Position numbers and translations under genes: made by a program | Notes under the pieces: model-generated | What the model was told of the DNA's origin: nothing | What the model saw: only the letters and a program-made list of their open reading frames with translations | Databases searched by the model: none | Origin: JBBABP01 sp041657585 | GTDB taxonomy: Bacteria; Patescibacteriota; Gracilibacteria; Absconditabacterales; Absconditicoccaceae | Assembly: GCA_041657585.1 (NCBI GenBank) | Contig: JBBABP010000063.1 | Location: 1-6,161, forward strand | DNA: 6,161 bases | Direction: 5' to 3' | Shown here: positions 4,152 through 6,161 of the stretch, piece after piece | Layout of the letters: every line of letters starts with the position of its first letter | How positions within the stretch are numbered: the first letter of the stretch is position 1

Positions 4152-6161
4152 ATGGCTATTTATAAAATTAGAAAACGTAATTGATTAATTGTTTCTTTTG
4201 ATAAAGCAAAAATAGAACATGCTATCAAAAAAGCTATAGAATCTGTTTGAAGTTCAGATTTTGGTAAAGTTTCTTTAATCGCCGATAAAGTAATTAAGGA
4301 AGTAGAAAATGATGCTGGTAAAGAAATTCCTGATGTTGAAAAAATTCAAGATTTTGTTGAAAAAATATTGATAAAAGAATGATTGGTTGATGTTGCAAAA
4401 AATTATATTATTTATCGTGAAAAAAGGGCAGAGTCTAGAGCTGAAAAAAAAGTTGTAATAGAGGTTTTGGAAACTATGAACGAATATTTGAATCAAACAG
4501 ATCGAAGAGTAAATGCAAATTCAAATCAATGATATTCTTTGTGATGATTGATACTTAATGTTTCTTGAAAAATTGTTGCCAATTATCGGCTTTCTAATAT
4601 TTATCCACAAGAAATATGAAATGCACATAGAAATTGAGATATTCATATTCACGATTTAGATATGTTTAGTTGATATTGTGCATGACGGAGTTTGCGTCAA
4701 CTTTTGGAAGAATGATTCAATTGATTGGATAATAGGGTGCAATCAGCACCTCCGAAAAATTTGCAGTCAGCCGTAAATCAAATGATAAACTTTTTCTGAA
4801 CTTTACAAAATGAACGAGCTTGAGCCCAGGCTTTTTCGTCTTTTGATACTTATTTGGCTCCTTTTGTTCATAAATATAAAATGGAAATTGAGAGGGACTT
4901 AGAAGAAAATTGACTAAAATTTAAATCTGAAGAAATCAAAAAAAATTATATATACAAAAGAACATATTTATACGTTATGCAACAAATGCAAAATTTTATA
5001 TTCTGACTAAATGTTCCTTCTAGACGATGAACTCAGACTCCATTTACAAATATTACTTTGGATTGGACTTGTCCTGAAGATCTCAAAGAAAAATCTTTGA
5101 TGCTTTGATGAATAGAAAAATGATATTATTATAAAAAATTCTCAGAACTTGAAGAAGAAATGAAATTGATAAACAGAGTTTTGATAGAAGTTTATACAAA
5201 ATGAGATCATAAATGAGCAGTGTTCACTTTCCCTATCCCCACGTACAATATCACTGAAGATTTCCCTTGGAATGATCCAGATATAGATGCATTATTTGAA
5301 ATGACTGCAAAATATTGAATTCCGTATTTTCAAAATTTTGTATGATCTCAGTTTAAAGTGACTAGAGATGAAAATTGAAAATTGAAAAAAATAGATAATC
5401 CTGATGCGTATAAACCATGAGCCGTTAGATCTATGTGTTGCAGATTGCAATTGGATTTAACTCAATTGGAAAAAAGATGATGATGACTTTTTGGTTCTGC
5501 TGAGATGACTTGATCTATATGAGTTGTAACTTTGAATATGGCCAGAATTGGTTATAATTTTAAATGAGATAAGCAGTGATTTAAAAATCAAGTCGGTCAT
5601 TTAATGAATTTAGCAAGAAGTTCTCTTGAATTAAAAAGAAAAGAAATAACAAAACGATTAGATAAATGATTTTATCCTTATACAAAAAGATATTTATCTT
5701 CTTTTAGAAATCATTTTTCTACGATTTGACTTAACTGAATGAATGAAGCAATATTAAATTTCACAAACTGAAAAGAAGATGTTTCTACAAAACGATGAAT
5801 GGAATTTTCTATGGAAATTTTGGATTATATGAGATGATTATTGAAAGAATATCAAGAAGAAACTTGAAATCTTTATAACTTAGAAGCAACTCCTGCTGAA
5901 TGAACTACTTACAGATTTGCAAGAGAGGACAAAAAACAACTTCCAAATATTATGCAAGCCTGAACAGATGTCGCACCTTATTATACAAACTCAACACAGT
6001 TGCCAGTCTGATTTAGTGATGATCCATTTGAGGCATTGGAACTACAAAATCAACTTCAGTGTAAATACACTTGATGAACTGTTTTGCATCTTTATATGTG
6101 AGAAAGATTATCTGACTCCAAGTCATGTAGAAATTTGGTAAAAAAAGTTATTGAAAATTAT
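4152..6161 (+). CDS. nrdD: Anaerobic (class III) ribonucleoside-triphosphate reductase, 3' partial
   Basis: 670 codons from ATG to the window edge, uninterrupted when TGA is glycine (about 47 in-frame TGA). The enzyme reduces ribonucleoside triphosphates to deoxyribonucleotides without oxygen, using a glycyl radical installed by the activase NrdG. Residues 1 to about 95 (IRKRNG, FDKAKIEHAI) are the ATP-cone, the allosteric domain that senses ATP/dATP. Next come DIHIHDLDMFSGYCAGRSL (163-181), a GAQAFSSFDTYLAPF segment, NITLDWTCP, TFPIPTYNIT, the cysteine pair SMCCRL (429-430) matching the catalytic-thiyl region, GVVTLNMARIGYN, and YTGGTVLHLYMGE (639-651), where both glycines of TGG are TGA. 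Three TGA in a row (5478-5486) give RGGGLFGSAE. The family is usually about 700-780 residues, so the C-terminal Zn-binding cysteines and radical glycine lie beyond the edge. There is no Shine-Dalgarno and only a weak promoter candidate near 4090-4118. nrdG is not in the window. Confidence 0.97.

Noticed and set aside
4275..4496. Minus-strand frame opposite nrdD
   Set aside because: It is a shadow of the ATP-cone coding region, with composition typical of an antisense frame and no family features.

Overview
The window is very AT-rich, and its genes stay open only if TGA is read as glycine (translation table 25). That code is known from the candidate phyla Gracilibacteria (BD1-5) and Absconditabacteria (SR1) of the CPR/Patescibacteria. 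The support is internal: in-frame TGA sits exactly where conserved glycines are expected, in the reverse transcriptase motifs IGNLTSQ and QFLG and in the NrdD motifs YCAG and YTGGTVLH. TAG and TAA both still act as stops. Which of the two phyla this is cannot be decided from the window.

Layout: (1) 1-111, minus strand: the first 37 codons of an exported protein. (2) 112-1126: about 1 kb without a convincing gene, holding an unusual array of AAAGCTATA-type units with a mean spacing of about 9.3 nt. (3) 1127-3763: a complete-looking diversity-generating retroelement (DGR). It consists of a target gene (1127-2017) whose last 55 codons are the variable repeat (VR, 1848-2018); GC-rich hairpins and a strong terminator; a promoter, a structured leader and the template repeat (TR, 2302-2472); and a DGR-type reverse transcriptase (2519-3763). 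VR and TR align without gaps over 171 nt with 30 differences, 27 of them at template adenines, which is the signature of adenine-specific mutagenic retrohoming. (4) 3764-4151: a gene-free spacer with an echo of the RT C-terminus, a long perfect hairpin, and a GC-rich hairpin between 16-nt direct repeats. (5) 4152-6161: nrdD, the class III anaerobic ribonucleotide reductase, cut off by the window end before its glycyl-radical site.

How the parts should work: the TR transcript is copied by the RT with errors opposite adenines, and the cDNA replaces the VR at the 3' end of the target gene. This diversifies a ligand-binding-like C-terminal module while the 3' anchor stays constant. The most unusual points are the predicted three-way-junction leader just before the TR, a hairpin with a U-run between TR and RT that may separate TR RNA from RT mRNA, the absence of an Avd gene in the cassette, and the interaction of TGA=Gly recoding with adenine mutagenesis. 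NrdD is housekeeping metabolism for anaerobic growth and shows no functional link to the DGR.
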